DNA of 16,751 nt from CG1-02-35-72 sp964564475 (GTDB taxonomy: Bacteria; Bacteroidota; Bacteroidia; Flavobacteriales; Flavobacteriaceae), in contig CAZMBM010000043.1 in assembly GCA_964564475.1 (NCBI GenBank), positions 1-16,751 of the forward strand, written 5' to 3'. The notes under the pieces are model-generated. The model was given only the letters and a program-made list of their open reading frames with translations, ran no database searches and had not been told where the DNA came from. How positions within the stretch are numbered: the stretch's first letter is position 1; every line of letters starts with the position of its first letter. This document shows, piece after piece, positions 15,551 through 16,751 of this stretch. The position numbers and the translations under genes are program-made.

Positions 15551-15570
15551 TAGTAATACTATTATTTATG
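15551..15570 (+). promoter_or_regulatory. Second copy of the candidate operator, next to a -7-like box
   Basis: TAGTAATACTATTAT (15551-15565) is identical over 15 nt to the - strand sequence in the SulP-anhydrase promoter. TAGTAATACTA (15551-15561) is a perfect palindrome. The following bases give TATTTATG (15563-15570), one mismatch from TAnnTTTG and in exactly the same register as TATATTTG at the other site, again followed by CA. It may be an operator, a + strand promoter reading toward the methyltransferase gene, or both. Confidence 0.6.
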
Positions 15571-15675
15571 CAAGTTTTTCCTACAAATTATTAACTTCTT
15601 AAGGCGATATGTCTAAAATCTTTAAACATATCATACATTTACAAAAGTTTATCGTATTTTGTAGAATATTATCTT

Positions 15676-15700
15676 TTGCTAAAAAAACTTAAATTAGCAA
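15676..15700 (+). repeat. Inverted repeat ending just before the methyltransferase start
   Basis: TTGCTAA (15676-15682) and TTAGCAA (15694-15700) are perfect inverted arms around 11 nt of A/T-rich sequence, ending 3 nt before the ATG at 15704. As RNA, the 7-bp stem would occupy the ribosome-binding region. As DNA it could be an operator. The stem is weak and may be fortuitous. Confidence 0.35.
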
Positions 15701-15703
15701 TAA

Positions 15704-16357
15704 ATGACAGACAAAAAAGAGTTTATTCCCGCTTTAGGATACAACTGGCTCACAGCCTACTACGATTTGGCTATTAAATTAACCATGCCTGAAAAAAAGT
15801 TTAGAAACAGGCTTATTGAATTTGTAAACCCTAAAGCCGACGAAAAAATACTCGAGTTTGGTTTTGGTACCGGACAAAATTTGGTAATTGGCGCAGTTAA
15901 AAATTCTGATACCGAATTTACCGGATTAGATATTGACCCGAAAGTTAAAAAGATAGCCACACACCGCTTAAAGTCTAAAAATCTAGACATACCGCTCGTT
16001 TTATATGACGGTGGCGGTTTTCCTTTTGAGGCCGACTCTTTTGATAAAGTTTACAGTTCTTTGGTCTTTCACCAACTCGAAACAGAAATCAAAAAACATT
16101 GCTTAAAAGAACTCAACAGGATTTTAAAACCAAAAGGCTTATTGATAATAGGCGATTGGGGAAAACCAAAATCTAAACTTCAAAGGTTTCTTTTTTATTT
16201 TGTTCAACTTTTAGACGGGTTTAAAACCACGCAAGAAAATGTCGAAGGAAAACTACCTGTTTTTATGGCCGAAAGCGGTTTTGACAATGTTTCAGAAATA
16301 GATTATATCAACACAAAAATTGGGACTTATTGTTATTACAGAGGCTTAAAGTTTTAG
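15704..16357 (+). CDS. Class I SAM-dependent methyltransferase (UbiE-like fold)
   Basis: A 217-aa cytoplasmic methyltransferase with a Rossmann-like fold. Motif I is ILEFGFGTGQNL (49-60), the glycine-rich SAM-binding loop. The acidic residue that binds the SAM ribose is probably Asp76 (GLDIDP). FPFEADSFDKVYSSLVFHQL (106-125) is motif II/post-II, and LKELNRILKPKGLLIIGDWG (134-153) is the usual helix-strand of the family. The remaining C-terminal part, with FDNVSEIDYINTKIGTYCYY, is also normal. The substrate is not recognisable; membership in the broad methyltransf_11/UbiE-like group says nothing specific. It reads away from tetR and has no close partner gene upstream. Confidence 0.85.
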   Translation: MTDKKEFIPALGYNWLTAYYDLAIKLTMPEKKFRNRLIEFVNPKADEKILEFGFGTGQNLVIGAVKNSDTEFTGLDIDPKVKKIATHRLKSKNLDIPLVLYDGGGFPFEADSFDKVYSSLVFHQLETEIKKHCLKELNRILKPKGLLIIGDWGKPKSKLQRFLFYFVQLLDGFKTTQENVEGKLPVFMAESGFDNVSEIDYINTKIGTYCYYRGLKF

Positions 16358-16369
16358 TATGGTTTGTCT

Positions 16370-16418
16370 CATCACAAGTGATGTGTGATTCGCAATAACT
16401 TCTTTAATACATTAAAGA
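16370..16418. repeat. Two short inverted repeats after the methyltransferase gene
   Basis: CATCACAAGTGATG (16370-16383) is a 6-bp inverted repeat with a 2-nt centre, more like a protein-binding site than a hairpin. TCTTTAA (16401-16407) and TTAAAGA (16412-16418) form a 7-bp AT-only stem with a 4-nt loop, followed by GTAATTAATTATATTTG rather than a clean T-run. Either could be part of the methyltransferase 3' end or of the next gene's control region. Support is weak for both. Confidence 0.35.
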
Positions 16419-16427
16419 GTAATTAAT

Positions 16428-16435
16428 TATATTTG
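16428..16435 (+). promoter_or_regulatory. -7 box for the membrane protein gene at the window end
   Basis: TATATTTG matches the Bacteroidota -7 consensus exactly and lies 33 nt before the ATG at 16469, a typical leader length. No good TTTG is seen at the -33 distance; the AT-only inverted repeat (16401-16418) occupies that place. Confidence 0.55.
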
Positions 16436-16468
16436 ATGGGGTGAAAAAGTTACCTTTAATCTCAAAAA

Positions 16469-16751
16469 ATGAACGAAATAGAAAATAAAACAAAAAATAT
16501 TAAATTATACTCATCTGGAGCTATAGGAGCTGCTACTTTTTTAGGAGGGCCATTAGCGGCAGGTTATTTAATTAGTGAAAATTTTAAAGCTTTAAATAAA
16601 CCCCTTGAGGGACATAAATCTTTAATAATTGGGCTTATTACAACAATAATTCTTTTTTCAGGATTGATTTTACTCTCAGAAAAGGACATTGACAAAATCC
16701 CAAAACAAATAATCCCTCTAATATATACCGGAATTATTTGGATAATTGTTG
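16469..16751 (+). CDS. Small multi-pass membrane protein, 3' end outside window
   Basis: An open frame starts at ATG 16469 after an A-rich leader (CTCAAAAA) and a good -7 box, and continues to the window end (94 codons seen). The N-terminal 12 residues are charged (MNEIENKTKNIK). They are followed by a Gly/Ala-rich hydrophobic segment (about 15-36), a polar loop, a second membrane helix (about 51-69, SLIIGLITTIILFSGLILL) and a third beginning at about 81 (IIPLIYTGIIWIIV). No family is recognised. The pattern is that of an uncharacterised integral membrane protein common in Bacteroidota. The C-terminus and total length are unknown. Confidence 0.7.
   Translation, partial: MNEIENKTKNIKLYSSGAIGAATFLGGPLAAGYLISENFKALNKPLEGHKSLIIGLITTIILFSGLILLSEKDIDKIPKQIIPLIYTGIIWIIV

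Larger units (their letters stand above)
15390..15703. promoter_or_regulatory. Divergent intergenic region between tetR and the methyltransferase gene
   Basis: This 314-nt AT-rich stretch has no credible gene. It holds the tetR promoter box (15519-15526), the candidate operator with an adjoining + strand -7-like box (15551-15570), an inverted repeat TATAATacagATTATA (15448-15463) in the tetR leader, and TTGCTAA/TTAGCAA arms (15676-15682 and 15694-15700) ending 3 nt before the methyltransferase start codon. A small regulatory RNA from the 15570-15700 part cannot be excluded, but there is no positive sign of one. Confidence 0.6.

Noticed and set aside
1..16751. CRISPR array, insertion sequence, tRNA/rRNA gene or prophage remnant
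   Set aside because: No regularly spaced repeats, transposase or integrase frames, terminal inverted repeats, or structured RNA genes were seen on either strand.

Overview
The window looks like chromosomal DNA from a marine-type member of the Bacteroidota, most likely a flavobacterium. The evidence is AT-rich sequence, A-rich leaders without strong Shine-Dalgarno sites, several TAnnTTTG promoter boxes, a TonB-dependent receptor, a DUF2490 barrel and an alginate-export-type porin. No mobile element, rRNA, tRNA or CRISPR array was seen. The organism assignment is inference from these traits.

Left third (1-7780, all + strand): a denitrification block. After the 3' end of an unidentified gene (1-81) come nirS (cytochrome cd1 nitrite reductase, nitrite to NO), a TonB-dependent receptor, an alginate_exp-type outer-membrane barrel, and norQ and norD (the AAA+ ATPase and VWA protein that activate cytochrome-c-type NO reductase). 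Gaps are 20-74 nt, so this reads as one operon or a few coupled units. Two gaps hold perfect hairpins, at 1781-1810 and 5972-5996. The NO reductase subunits norC/norB and the heme d1 synthesis genes are not in the window.

Middle (7781-8879, +): a stand-alone nitrilase-superfamily enzyme with a complete Glu-Lys-Cys triad, behind its own promoter.

Right half (8915-15389, - strand): two adjacent transcription units. The upstream one is a TetR-family regulator overlapping (ATGA) a 615-residue SulP transporter. The downstream one is a second SulP transporter (532 aa), a beta-carbonic anhydrase, a DUF2490 outer-membrane protein and an exported protein with two CbiX-like chelatase domains. A SulP gene 2 nt from a carbonic anhydrase gene suggests bicarbonate/CO2 handling rather than sulfate uptake. 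The promoter of the SulP-anhydrase operon and the region upstream of tetR share an identical 15-nt sequence containing a palindrome (core AGTAnTACT). In both places it abuts a -7-like box in the same register, making it a good candidate operator for the TetR protein. This is the strongest new observation in the window.

Right end (15390-16751): a 314-nt divergent regulatory region, a class I SAM-dependent methyltransferase (+), and the start of a small multi-pass membrane protein (+) that runs off the window.
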